64,000 nucleotides of DNA, taken from Elusimicrobia bacterium RIFOXYA2_FULL_47_53 (GTDB lineage: Bacteria; Elusimicrobiota; Endomicrobiia; Endomicrobiales; XYA2-FULL-47-53). Of the stretch, positions 12,001 through 17,812 are shown in pieces. Both the position numbers and the translations under genes were made by a program. The stretch is from NCBI GenBank assembly GCA_001800315.1, contig MGVE01000020.1:62001-126000 (forward strand), read 5' to 3'. The notes below the pieces were generated by a model. That model saw only the letters and a program-made list of their open reading frames with translations, was not told the DNA's origin and made no database searches. How positions within the stretch are numbered: the first letter of the stretch is position 1; each line of letters opens with the position of its first letter.

Positions 12001-13579
12001 GTTTATGGTATCGGCGGTGGAGAAAGCCGGCGCCTTGCTTGAAAATGGAGTCGTCAGCGGCCTGCAGTTCAGCATTTCCGGCTACGCGAATAATGAGGAA
12101 AAGGAACTGTTCCTGAGCGCTCTCAAAAACAGAATAGACAATGGTGTCAGAATGGGGCTGATTGACAGAAATGTCCCGATAATAATAAGAAGCGGCCGTG
12201 AAGATATTTCGCTTGTAAAAAAATACGGTTTTGAGGCCGGCGTTGATGTCAAAGCTAAAACCGCCGCTGAGCTTGACCCTGATCTGGTCAGTGACGGCGC
12301 GTCTTTGTATGTAAGGCCGGGAGCCGAAAAATCCTCCGTGGGTTTGCTGGAAAAAGTGCTCGGTCTTGGCGCCGCGGGCGTAATGATTGAGCTTGGCGGA
12401 GTTGACGCAAATGGCAATGTCATAAAACTTCCCATGAAAGTTGAAGCGAGCGGAATGCTTGCTTTCAATGACCTGTTAGGTTTGCTGGATAATATTCCGT
12501 TTGTTGAGGTAATGACTCCGGAAGCCAGGGAGTTCGCCGGGGAGCGTTCAGGTAAAATCGCCTATTCGGCTATTACCGCAAAGACGGCGCCTGAAGAAAA
12601 ACAAAAGCTTTTAGAGGGGCTTTACGCGCGCAAGGCCGAAGGTTATACGGCGATGAGGGATATCCTTGGCCTGCTTGTTTCGGTTCCCGAGAGCAGTAAT
12701 CCCTCGGAATTAGATGCCTTTAGCGGCATGGTGTCTTCAAAATTAAAATCATCCGGTTTGCCCGAGAGCGTAAAGAGCGCGGTAAATGACAGTCTTAGCG
12801 AGATCGGAAAAAAAGTTAAGTCGGCAAAGGACCTGAAAGCTAAACAAATTTACGCCTGGGAAATTGTCGGTTTTGTTTACGGTTTTGCCGGTTCCCTGCT
12901 TGTGGACACAAGCCCGTCAAGAATCAATAAGAGCGAAGTCCGGTTGCCTGAGGTCTCAAGGCTTATGGTAAGAGCTTCCGAAAGCCTTGAGTTTGACAAA
13001 GACGGAAGGGCCGGCATTTCAGGCGACAGGGTTGATGTGAAGATAGGCCAGCTGGCCGGAATTCTTGCGCTTGCCGGAGAAAAACAAAAGATTGCGATAA
13101 TAAATTCAATAGCCTCCGAGATCGGCAAAGCCGGTGTCAATAATGCCTCACTCTGGGTTGAGCTTGGCGAAATAATACAATTGATAGATAACGCAGCCAT
13201 TGATAAGGAGCTTAAAAACAATGGTATTGAAAACAGAATAATTGAAGCCAGAAGGATAGCTCAGCCCAACAGAGACAGCGCGGCGAACAAGCTGGTTAAT
13301 GAAATTGAAAAACTTAGAAACTCGCTTATCAACGCTGACGCCTACGAGGCCAGAATGGACGGCCTCGCGAATATAGTTCTCCGGGATTACGCCGGCGCGC
13401 TTTCAACCTCCGCGGGTTTTGAAGATAAAAAAGCCCTGAGTGTCGCCCTTGAAATTACAATTAAAAGGCTTATGTTAAAAACATTTGAATTGTCGGCGGA
13501 CGAATTAAAAAAATCTGTTGAAGAAGGAGCCTCGGAAGCTTTCAGGAGAAATCTGCGGGCGGTGTTGTCGGCCGCGTAA
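2..13579 (+). CDS. Giant multidomain membrane-associated protein (3' part; start outside window)
   Basis: The frame is open from base 2, so the true start lies upstream; about 4,525 residues are visible. Residues here are counted from the Met at base 38. A hydrophobic segment lies at about 562-602. A coiled coil (about 1210-1265) leads into a GGDEF domain with DGDNFKSIND and an intact GGDEF (1354-1358). An RxxD inhibitory site sits five residues before GGDEF, so diguanylate cyclase activity is plausible. Two membrane spans (about 1621-1667 and 1731-1775) precede HEAT-like repeats. A NadD-like nucleotidyltransferase fold follows, with HWGQ at 2297 and SSTAIR at 2512. Beyond it are a membrane hairpin (about 2610-2655), two internal signal-peptide-like stretches (about 2765-2792 and 3138-3169) and a metalloprotease-like HEFSH at 2977-2981. 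The last 1,000 residues are helical/TIM-like and unassigned. Such giant proteins are a feature of Omnitrophota-type genomes. The overall role is unknown; the domain calls rest on motifs only. Confidence 0.8.
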   Translation, partial: VSQYPNLKKFIDMARFGREINYKKLPTQMQEYVEELKKVVPFGVYRQLTKKLEEGNREEEYYFAMSEIAAQYAPLLNTRYPEVNKFLAYIRLNYSINPIYLVNEEKGFGERILDKTAKRLVDKELIFLSRMSEAFAGMADLKVTPEEYGYFKENVGRYRALLQKYISRDELSDAMAVMGDEDLYKYFEVNIGRNDIFSSVIIDKEQGSGGAAATLGYEAVLSNINKFSKIDVVVTGGFHSEVVKALDKAGISYVAVTPNATKMFDEGVYERLMVGRLEAKDIMRASLAPALISAGATPQQANALVTMLAGLTFSENSSKNRAEIDRGINELVEWFESANLQAKTTLEIDRSKNAVTIGIGLDKWLVSADPGNGKKIKMVRKTPEFKNKIGELLYKVDVSRNGRTIGFDASAQSTAEDDVPLDPRKKVFAKTSAVEDKFYNEFSKMSELEIQDYLRNKMDSSSGDPLAAVTTQIEKVMDTDTNNKFALLEAFFRVLEANDGYLIGHYLGNIKANIEQMTDGPIVTRLYSLQDQEKIMEDLFKQRAFARRIFEIWETSLASQGRVKTDSSQSGFADPLLLMGLAGAALLFGALGFVGLGIISSALLHDIYYFYMQNGSLNGYGFAGLPRRVAKRFTVLLALARGKPEIISGEKVPGINAALLSLKLSPEKFNEMVRGKLVAGITALGQMKDRSHGIYVRMPVETAMGVLSDEDGFAAIREKFSNLKNPYIGVAECGGVSEMNYGYHNAIPDLLIPLQVAIVNEFLKPLGGMAVRSSGTRIYFVCPGNIRPEKMEAVRNGLREILARSIDDLLAYDEVTFDEAVVDPKNSEQVKAAVAGVSSVLAGQDKIAGVFQSRDGVFLLYEQKYRGDVLNALNLNKNGGAALRLVNKSGGSSNTGSIRNMVTDFTVVKAQGTDSLETAIVKAEIIQQSLPSGIVLPEGSRNEFTVDRDAVSNLDRIETEAVSRRIAANEGNDYIKRLVNNDGSGWFENGLVSGSRLNDVLASFLKYENPPQFFKAQMKFRITDNSIVGTKQSRAGWDDVKCTDYGYDKETDTFNYRIFRRLYGAFVSQKIIRALTSAIDSEVLKIKRNEVPLVSGTEYFSFIPTQEGFGGLTEKQFSVIADKSTNAIRNLLSGEIGLSGIEPEISMHVINAGDAGRFQLADVANRLSEAGESDDLFDEVKSPSGNIIRLFNVSKAGALMRNTERIRLVKRYLGRVAQLHRHMYLVRNKLRSSRESTERLQLNNELKDLELEEKDLKLELTGKINSRLEEEKASLKSEGIKDAMTGNLVEGKITYSKAHFENIVLRDAIGNAKRNNKNIFFSMFDGDNFKSINDKYGHEAGDIVIKAFAIVARKVLRSTDQLARFGGDEFAAIVESGDHDFDSSDAENRLTAAERLRKAFSDSDSVMLYAEIEKMDRALADKMRADKRTFSISVGVVRYDPQDKSLANMGVKEIASILKKRADVALYYAKEGKYVKDGEMHPSANGGRNNSLVWDPVMGDKTPEEKRREERGLLINEISKILPEGLVADVVSGVPEEVTRIQQKMSRYNFGVFYSGGKIWISSEADEKIVLGSAQLAKNTDKSLGFLKDKNDLNELLRDNIELYYITNTDILLISEKEPDEKSVFDSISGDEGLIGIGLLAEMSLVVIGIGLFLAGNPITAGFVGFAAAGLFVLEFVVSRGKKSAPARSSALSPEALRQRAVERAVLASGEKLPRARILGLVGDLASRTPSKKQAGVLGNEKGNTVLYLTGLTLTGVAIAIIAAGNYFTGGALAAVTLGAFAIFKGRNFLVARSENSANAKLLDQGINELAAEIKNSNPAVSLAAKKAVAGIFAARALKENIDIQQLADMLGDEAELGPVYAAMVNSGQMKIEDLKALPKNEKWQVRRAAVAALGIYYSDKDPRKVKFAVGEISDMLIDKNKEVRDSAGESFAALLATLVRNGRMETSALIATSREISGLSIIVSASMASDDTSGFKNAIADMKNYKEAVRKNSGLDSLLLGSGFESMNDDLAAVAFRAYGMHRALSLALAQLYAEQEAGGADINVGVAEKIVRDNGFNAANPVGLDALYAAMVARGRMTIDDLMAMRNSGKQLLIRDAGKALITVFADKASRGEISFNRETGEIGVPETLDKASLGPVYAAMALRGDISTEYLRELAQNSKTRAVALEALGVVYMDLASRVEKPGIIDRAISSQRTPGSFLSGFFTRRGITRGSPEVVSLTNGQKAELWRAKVWGNIEANLSQEDSEFQRTVRDNLKHAIDQIAENMANGEANPELVNLKVNEYDTIKPSVKGDRRVGAFALAGNPLHWGQLVTALEAMAQKKLDKVVFILQGPGDPDKPEMDVTLKERAEMGRELLKIFEGICEVSEVSYATQGRGEKTVFDLSEWNQGAVEGKGSLTFAYLVGSDHQHYWAPKVIEANKNNPEFFNQKIEDLIKADIADNPDAQKRGDGKRFNELDTIGKFDYNLTQYAQDLKKRGHAMEVHFNVRPGFESEYMDQEKTRIEEVGSKFQFASFVGQRFEASSTAIRNWITGKASPEAEIILPKTIKRMIESEAYKQYRAVLFMLAYIKDKGKANPELKKVPLVEMAHRKMMLDSIGKEITPENLLAAETTSKVINNQKGYISLKFSVGILSATIGVLIGLLLGVQYGAITFLISYLTILSFRKALDMSIKVLFNKKYDKNPADNYNEISDEERALIVELNWLKDRIARVEPIIKRVEIEEGDFEPIWWTHLEIKKVVEESNPEYWSLRNEITRVEQLLNSEREKRKQNIKAGATSTLKSIFLAAALSATMLVVGFTNAQAGQNMASGMPMPVTASSVQLETRSAVSAIADAYRQSEELPAPIIGMQTSKIREELSSLLENCRNDVIKTKISSDGKFSERRVTGRIKNVNAVVEKLYEEMRVSGHLDTYMLQMDPEIAKALVLYSIADPVDYQAWKNQNITIEMKANLGGMASTGGDEFGGFYGNPSVFIRKDNNINPFMLFTMMLHEFSHVEESAANFIEFNWKYNLYQAALDFVSDVRPEEKRAFTRMYDKLKTQFGIEVTNADDAQMNAQRSMLYNKWPFVLIGIFNSISFQLLPMFLLFKAASFIFRGGKKNSGKNINQARRLQGSPRARVTTPEPEYEAAVKQVEREISENGSVTKLPATKSSKQTLRKMMLSIVFSAALSVTVFMAGFASAQTRLWNNIPVGDFAGVDASLDKEIAYYLDTIAAQYEENDLNQVQRIKTGNILPGDFEALNKKLNEETANYLKVKAAEYERNIVEPKVVESETWDSATIIGNSIAAIIFAILTHRFFLRLYWASVRTYYSIYYWNYDRKIINGLEKPKLGKKYTFEAWGYTPGLLLLFSQMIERAPDLAVPTGRFRVWQETIVTFEEFAKNNGGLVLLRGHGGWRDFSGEYTLIFGNRTHLKFTVENEHNVRVKCTVYLHKDLHNKTLNDFGTDLRRKFNLANSGYSRKWWRGRYFDPLIIVALSSILSVPGLAYASANASDTKVFTIAGLLAVSVGAVAELASRIKSKKLETVVDNSKPEPQPTDPLDAAQKMVQNAVSPKDAAGLITNSIAGDKSWVAKNIPQIAGKNNILVYMPENMSNAQTLAAERSKLGIQTISIGLLTGQVKNDVPLDFLGLFPIRIKDGYMSVQVYFFKSQSGLELYVAPADKAYAHSGVAVGNMAMAIVNELNDNKAATIQSKAMLSSALVAIVNELKDGYLKDRFKGLGFGGEAWQIELDSDKEMLATLDSLIVDSSMRRRVLLSFWADQNAETPDYFKEKANSYSALNEAALKERKEKKDSKDASFTNIGFNTAIESLRGETEMLLGNTANIEPLAKNLQDSGVSRIVLMAGLNLSGITDLVPEIKLLVKDYKLDPAAADRLINGLKDMNISDNVINAETAGGFRNAAGGVAREALKLKFNGSDSALKDSLNANGRGYYELLMNIAMENWLALNPGKGSENREAVLSKYSKEIMFEAYLAGLFIGQLKIAAKNSREKYGIDVMLDLGKVDAAFMVSAVEKAGALLENGVVSGLQFSISGYANNEEKELFLSALKNRIDNGVRMGLIDRNVPIIIRSGREDISLVKKYGFEAGVDVKAKTAAELDPDLVSDGASLYVRPGAEKSSVGLLEKVLGLGAAGVMIELGGVDANGNVIKLPMKVEASGMLAFNDLLGLLDNIPFVEVMTPEAREFAGERSGKIAYSAITAKTAPEEKQKLLEGLYARKAEGYTAMRDILGLLVSVPESSNPSELDAFSGMVSSKLKSSGLPESVKSAVNDSLSEIGKKVKSAKDLKAKQIYAWEIVGFVYGFAGSLLVDTSPSRINKSEVRLPEVSRLMVRASESLEFDKDGRAGISGDRVDVKIGQLAGILALAGEKQKIAIINSIASEIGKAGVNNASLWVELGEIIQLIDNAAIDKELKNNGIENRIIEARRIAQPNRDSAANKLVNEIEKLRNSLINADAYEARMDGLANIVLRDYAGALSTSAGFEDKKALSVALEITIKRLMLKTFELSADELKKSVEEGASEAFRRNLRAVLSAA
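5566..6470 (+). repeat. Degenerate VYAAM/HEAT-like protein repeats inside the giant frame
   Basis: Three copies of a motif close to LGPVYAAM...G.M..DL..L are readable, starting near bases 5566, 6193 and 6403. Between them are alanine-rich helical stretches such as RRAAVAALG and EVRDSAGESF that look like HEAT repeats. Copies are unevenly spaced, so they look like an old scaffold repeat rather than recent tandem duplication. Confidence 0.5.
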
Positions 13580-13603
13580 GCGCGACAGAGTTTTAGTTGC
13601 TTC

Positions 13604-13648
13604 AAAACAAACCCGCATTGTATAAGGCTTTGCGGGTTTGTTTTTTTT
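13604..13648 (+). terminator. Rho-independent terminator after the giant gene
   Basis: A perfect stem pairs CAAACCCGCA (13608-13617) with TGCGGGTTTG (13631-13640). It is extended by A/T pairs and followed by a run of eight T. It lies 25 bases after the stop of the giant frame and separates it from the sugar-nucleotide genes. Confidence 0.9.
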
Positions 13649-13751
13649 GCCCTTGCGCCGGCCGTAAATATTTTGATTTTTCCGCGCTTATTTGCTAAAA
13701 TCCTTTTGAAATCCCGCTTATTTTTAAATCATTTCTTTGTGAGGTGAGAAA

Positions 13752-16253
13752 ATGCAAGCCGTAATCATGGCAGGAGGTTTCGGTACCCGCCTTAGGCCGC
13801 TCAGCTGCAACATTCCAAAACCAATGGTTCCCATGGCAAACAGGCCGATGCTCGCTCACATCATTGACCTTCTCAAAAAGCACGGTTTCAACGACATGAC
13901 CATGATGCTATATTTCCAGCCCGAGGTTATTACGAACTATTTCGGCGACGGGGATAATTTCGGCGTAAAGCTCCGCTATCATAAGCCTGAATCGGACCTT
14001 GGAACCGCCGGGAGCGTGAAATACGCGCAGAAGCATTTAACCAATACTTTTGTAGTTATATCCGGCGATGTGCTAACCGACCTTGACCTCACCAAGGCCA
14101 TAGAATACCACAAAAAGAAAAAAGCCATCGCGACGATGATTCTTACCCGAGTTGCCAACCCGCTTCAGTACGGCGTAGTCATAACCGAGCCGGACGGAAA
14201 AATTGAAAGGTTTCTGGAAAAACCCTCCTGGGGCGAAGTGTTTTCTGACACAATCAACACCGGAATATATATTCTTGAGCCCGAGGTGCTTGACTACATC
14301 CCGCCGGACAAAGATTTTGATTTCTCCAAAGACCTCTATCCCCTTCTTTTAAAAGAAGGCAAGGGGCTTTACGGCTATATCGCCGAAGGCTACTGGAAAG
14401 ATGTCGGCAACCTTGACGAATACCGCGTGGCCCACTACGATATATTAGACGGCAAGATCAGCGTTAACACCACGGGCCGAAAAATAAAATTCAAGGATAA
14501 CGAGATAACCGTGGGCGAAGGCACCGCCCTGGAAGATGATGTTGATATCTACGGCGATGTTATTATCGGAAGCAACTGCGTCATAGAAAAGGGCGCCAAA
14601 ATAGGGCACAGCGTTATCGGTTCCGGGGTCAGAATCCGCGCCGGCGCGCAGGTCGTCGGCTCGGTGCTGTGGGATAATGTGGACCTGGGCCGCGAGGCTC
14701 GCCTTAAAGAAACAGTCATAGCCAACGGAACACGCATAGGCGACAAAAGCGTTGTGCAGGTCGGCACCGTTATAGCGGAGCAATGCAATATAGGGGCTGA
14801 CGCGGTCATTAGAGCAAACCTTAAAATATGGCCTCATAAATCCATTGAAGAGGGCGCTATTCTTTCCACGAGCCTTGTCTGGGGCGAGAAATGGAACAAA
14901 GCCCTTTTCGGAGCGTACGGCATTACCGGGCTTGGCAATGTGGAGATAACTCCCGAATTCGCGACGAAAGTCGGCGCGGCGTACGGCGCGTATCTCGGCA
15001 AAGGCGCCTATGTAATTACCTCAAGAGACGCGCATCTCGCCAACAGGATGATAAAGCGCACCATGATATCCGGGCTTCTTTCGGCGGGTGTTAAGGTAGG
15101 CGACCTGCAGACCATGCCGATACCAATAGTGCGCTACGCGACCGGCAAGGAAGGCGAGGCCGGCGGTATTCATGTCCGCATGTCGCCCTACGATCCGCGC
15201 CTTATAGACATAAAATTTTTCAACGCTTCCGGCAGCGATATAACCGTTCAGCAGGAAAAGGCCATTGAACAGCTTTTTCTCAGAGAAGATTTCAAGAGGG
15301 CCAACCTCAACGAGATAGGCGATATAACGGTCCCTTCCAGGGCCCAGGAATATTACAAGACCGGGTACCTTAAGGCCATCAACGCCGACCTGATCCGTTC
15401 TTCGGATTTTAAAGTCGTGCTTGACTACGCCTACTCCTCGGCCTCCATGGTCTTCCCCGCGATTATCGGAAATCTCGGCATGGAAATCGTCGCTTTAAAC
15501 GCCTTCATCAACCCGAATAAAATAACGAAGACCGAAAAAGAGTTTACCCACTCGCTGGAGCAGCTTTCGGATATTGTCACCACGCTTAAAGGCGATATCG
15601 GCTTTCTTATAGATACCGGAGCGGAAAAGGTGTTTCTTGTGGACGAGCGCGGCAGGATAATACCCGACGATATGGCTCTTGTGCTGGTGGCGGACCTCGT
15701 TATGAAGACCTGCCAGAAAGGAACCATAGCCGTCCCCATACACACCTCTTCGGTGATAGACGAGATCGCGAAAAAATACAAAAATATAAAAATAAAAAGG
15801 ACGGCCACAAATTCCAGGCAGATTATGTCGGCCGCCAAAGAAAAAGATATTGTTTTTGTGGGAGACGGTTACGGCGGTTTCATCTTCCCGGAGTTTCAGC
15901 CCACTTTTGACGCCATGTACGCCATTGGCAAGATACTTGAGATGATGGCAAAGGAAAAGATACATCTTAACCGGCTTTCGCGCGATATACCCTCCTTTGA
16001 AGTTCTGCACAAGAAGCTCCCGTGCCCGTGGGATAAAAAGGGGCAGGCGATGCGCCGGGCCATAGAAGAGGCCAAGGGCAAAAAATCCGAACTTGTTGAC
16101 GGAGTAAAGATTTTCTCCGACCATGGCTGGGTTTTGCTTCTGCCGGACGCCGATGAGGCCTATTTCCATGTCTGGGCGGAATCCGAAGACGAGAAAACAG
16201 CCAAAGAACTGATTAAGGAATATTCGGATAAAGTAAAGAAGTGGCAGGAGTGA
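13752..16253 (+). CDS. Mannose-1-phosphate guanylyltransferase-type nucleotidyltransferase fused to degenerate phosphomannomutase domain
   Basis: The N-terminal third (about 1-235) is a sugar-phosphate nucleotidyltransferase with the signature GGFGTRLRPL and IPKPMVPMANRPM, then GTAGSVKYA. It is expected to make an NDP-sugar, most likely GDP-mannose. Hexapeptide (left-handed beta-helix) repeats follow at about 250-370. The last 450 residues have a phosphohexomutase fold. However, the TASHNP catalytic-serine loop is not present: the equivalent region reads HVRMSPYDPRLIDIKFFN. The DGDxDR metal loop is reduced to DTGAEKVFLVDERG. The 833-residue length matches the known fusion family of about 830-840 residues in cyanobacteria and actinobacteria. 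The mutase half may therefore be regulatory or structural, with the intact mutase encoded by the next gene. The start follows GAGGTGAG at a good distance. The exact sugar is not proven. Confidence 0.88.
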   Translation: MQAVIMAGGFGTRLRPLSCNIPKPMVPMANRPMLAHIIDLLKKHGFNDMTMMLYFQPEVITNYFGDGDNFGVKLRYHKPESDLGTAGSVKYAQKHLTNTFVVISGDVLTDLDLTKAIEYHKKKKAIATMILTRVANPLQYGVVITEPDGKIERFLEKPSWGEVFSDTINTGIYILEPEVLDYIPPDKDFDFSKDLYPLLLKEGKGLYGYIAEGYWKDVGNLDEYRVAHYDILDGKISVNTTGRKIKFKDNEITVGEGTALEDDVDIYGDVIIGSNCVIEKGAKIGHSVIGSGVRIRAGAQVVGSVLWDNVDLGREARLKETVIANGTRIGDKSVVQVGTVIAEQCNIGADAVIRANLKIWPHKSIEEGAILSTSLVWGEKWNKALFGAYGITGLGNVEITPEFATKVGAAYGAYLGKGAYVITSRDAHLANRMIKRTMISGLLSAGVKVGDLQTMPIPIVRYATGKEGEAGGIHVRMSPYDPRLIDIKFFNASGSDITVQQEKAIEQLFLREDFKRANLNEIGDITVPSRAQEYYKTGYLKAINADLIRSSDFKVVLDYAYSSASMVFPAIIGNLGMEIVALNAFINPNKITKTEKEFTHSLEQLSDIVTTLKGDIGFLIDTGAEKVFLVDERGRIIPDDMALVLVADLVMKTCQKGTIAVPIHTSSVIDEIAKKYKNIKIKRTATNSRQIMSAAKEKDIVFVGDGYGGFIFPEFQPTFDAMYAIGKILEMMAKEKIHLNRLSRDIPSFEVLHKKLPCPWDKKGQAMRRAIEEAKGKKSELVDGVKIFSDHGWVLLLPDADEAYFHVWAESEDEKTAKELIKEYSDKVKKWQE

Positions 16254-16344
16254 GCGCGGAAAACCGAAATCTCATAACGCAGTTTTAGTCTGACCGTGCT
16301 GTACGGATAGACGCGTAATAATCCGAATATATGGAGTTAAGAGT

Positions 16345-17769
16345 ATGATTAAATTTGGGACATCAGGCTGGAGAGGAATAATAGCAGACGAGTTTACCTT
16401 TGACAATGTGCGCCTGGTAAGCCAGGCCATAGCGGACTATGTAAAATCGCAGAAAATGTCGTCCGCCGGCGTTGTTGTGGGCTACGATACAAGGTTTTTG
16501 TCCGAGGATTTTGCCCGTGCTACCGTTGAGGTGCTTGCCGGCAACGGCATAAAAGCCTTCCTTTGCAAAAGAGACACCCCGACCCCCGTCATAGCGTTTG
16601 AAATTATAAGAAGAAAGGCCGGAGGCGGCGTGAACTTTACCGCGAGTCATAATCCTCCCCAGTATAACGGCATAAAATTTTCGCCGGCCTGGGGCGGCCC
16701 CGCTTTGCCGGAGACGACAAGGGCCATTGAAGCCAGCTGCGGCGGCATGGATATATCGCAGGTCAAGCGCCTCAACCTTGGAACAGCCGTCAAAGACGGC
16801 CTGGTTGATTACATTGACCCCAGGGCGCTTTATTTCAAGCGCATTAAAGAGCTTGTTGATTTTAAGGCCATAAAAAAAGCAAACCTTAAGATAGCGACCG
16901 ACGACCTTTACGGCACGGCCATTGGTTATTTGGACGAAATGCTGGATATGGCCGGCGTGAGGCAGAAAGTAATAAATAATAAAAGGGATGTTTTGTTCGG
17001 AGGGCACGCTCCCGAGCCGTCCATAGACAACCTGAAAGATTTAAAAGCTATCGTGAGAAAAGAATCCTGCCACCTCGGCCTTTCGGCTGACGGAGATGCC
17101 GACCGTTTCGGCATAATTGATTCTGACGGCGCCTTTATAAATCCGAACCAGGTTGTTTCGCTTCTGTTTTACCACCTCGTTAAGAGCCGCGGCTGGAACG
17201 GCGTTGTGGCAAGAAGCGTTATGACGACACATCTTATTGACCGCCTCGCCGAAAAATTCGGGGTTAAACTTTACGAAACCCCCGTCGGATTTAAGTACAT
17301 CGGCGAAGTGATGATGAAAGAGTGGGATAAATTTATCATAGGCGGGGAGGAATCAGGCGGCCTGACCATTCGCGGGCATGTTCCCGAGAAGGACGGCATT
17401 CTCGCCTGCCTGCTGGTAGCAGAAATGGTCGCTGTAATGAAAAAGCCCGTCAAAAAAATTCTGCAGGACATTGAAAAACTGGTCGGCCCGGTTTATTCCG
17501 AACGCCTGAATTTCCACTTAAGCCTCACGGAGATGGCCGCGTTCCGCGAGAGGCTCGCGGAACGCGGCCTGCCTTCGGAAATAGGCGGCCAAAAGATTGA
17601 AAAAACCGTGACTCTTGACGGGTACAAGTTTATTCTTGCCGACGGCTCATGGTTCGGAGTAAGGCTTTCCGGCACGGAGCCGGTTGTAAGGGTTTATCTT
17701 GAAACCGACTCCGCCGCGAAAATGAAAAAACTGGAATCTGCCGGAATGAAGTTTGTAAAAGGCAGGTAA
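16345..17769 (+). CDS. Phosphoglucomutase/phosphomannomutase
   Basis: This alpha-D-phosphohexomutase interconverts hexose-1- and hexose-6-phosphates in the cytosol. All four domains are recognisable: FGTSGWRGIIA at the start, the phosphoserine loop TASHNPP (Ser101), the metal loop DGDADR (Asp249, 251, 253), the sugar-binding GGEESGG, and the C-terminal phosphate-binding RLSGTEP. The length of 474 residues is normal. A GGAG ribosome site precedes the ATG. It follows the guanylyltransferase fusion by 91 bases, suggesting it supplies mannose-1-phosphate or glucose-1-phosphate to that enzyme. Substrate preference cannot be read from sequence. Confidence 0.93.
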   Translation: MIKFGTSGWRGIIADEFTFDNVRLVSQAIADYVKSQKMSSAGVVVGYDTRFLSEDFARATVEVLAGNGIKAFLCKRDTPTPVIAFEIIRRKAGGGVNFTASHNPPQYNGIKFSPAWGGPALPETTRAIEASCGGMDISQVKRLNLGTAVKDGLVDYIDPRALYFKRIKELVDFKAIKKANLKIATDDLYGTAIGYLDEMLDMAGVRQKVINNKRDVLFGGHAPEPSIDNLKDLKAIVRKESCHLGLSADGDADRFGIIDSDGAFINPNQVVSLLFYHLVKSRGWNGVVARSVMTTHLIDRLAEKFGVKLYETPVGFKYIGEVMMKEWDKFIIGGEESGGLTIRGHVPEKDGILACLLVAEMVAVMKKPVKKILQDIEKLVGPVYSERLNFHLSLTEMAAFRERLAERGLPSEIGGQKIEKTVTLDGYKFILADGSWFGVRLSGTEPVVRVYLETDSAAKMKKLESAGMKFVKGR

Positions 17770-17812
17770 TACCGCCCGCGGCCGATAGCTGTCAGCTGTT
17801 AACTGGTTAATT

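Noticed and set aside
15495-16169. Reverse-strand frame of 224 codons inside the guanylyltransferase/mutase gene
   Set aside because: It lies wholly antisense to a strongly supported gene and reads as low-complexity His/Gly/Phe text with no domain.
16363-17007. Reverse-strand frame of 214 codons inside the phosphohexomutase gene
   Set aside because: Antisense shadow of a conserved enzyme; no ribosome site and no recognisable fold.
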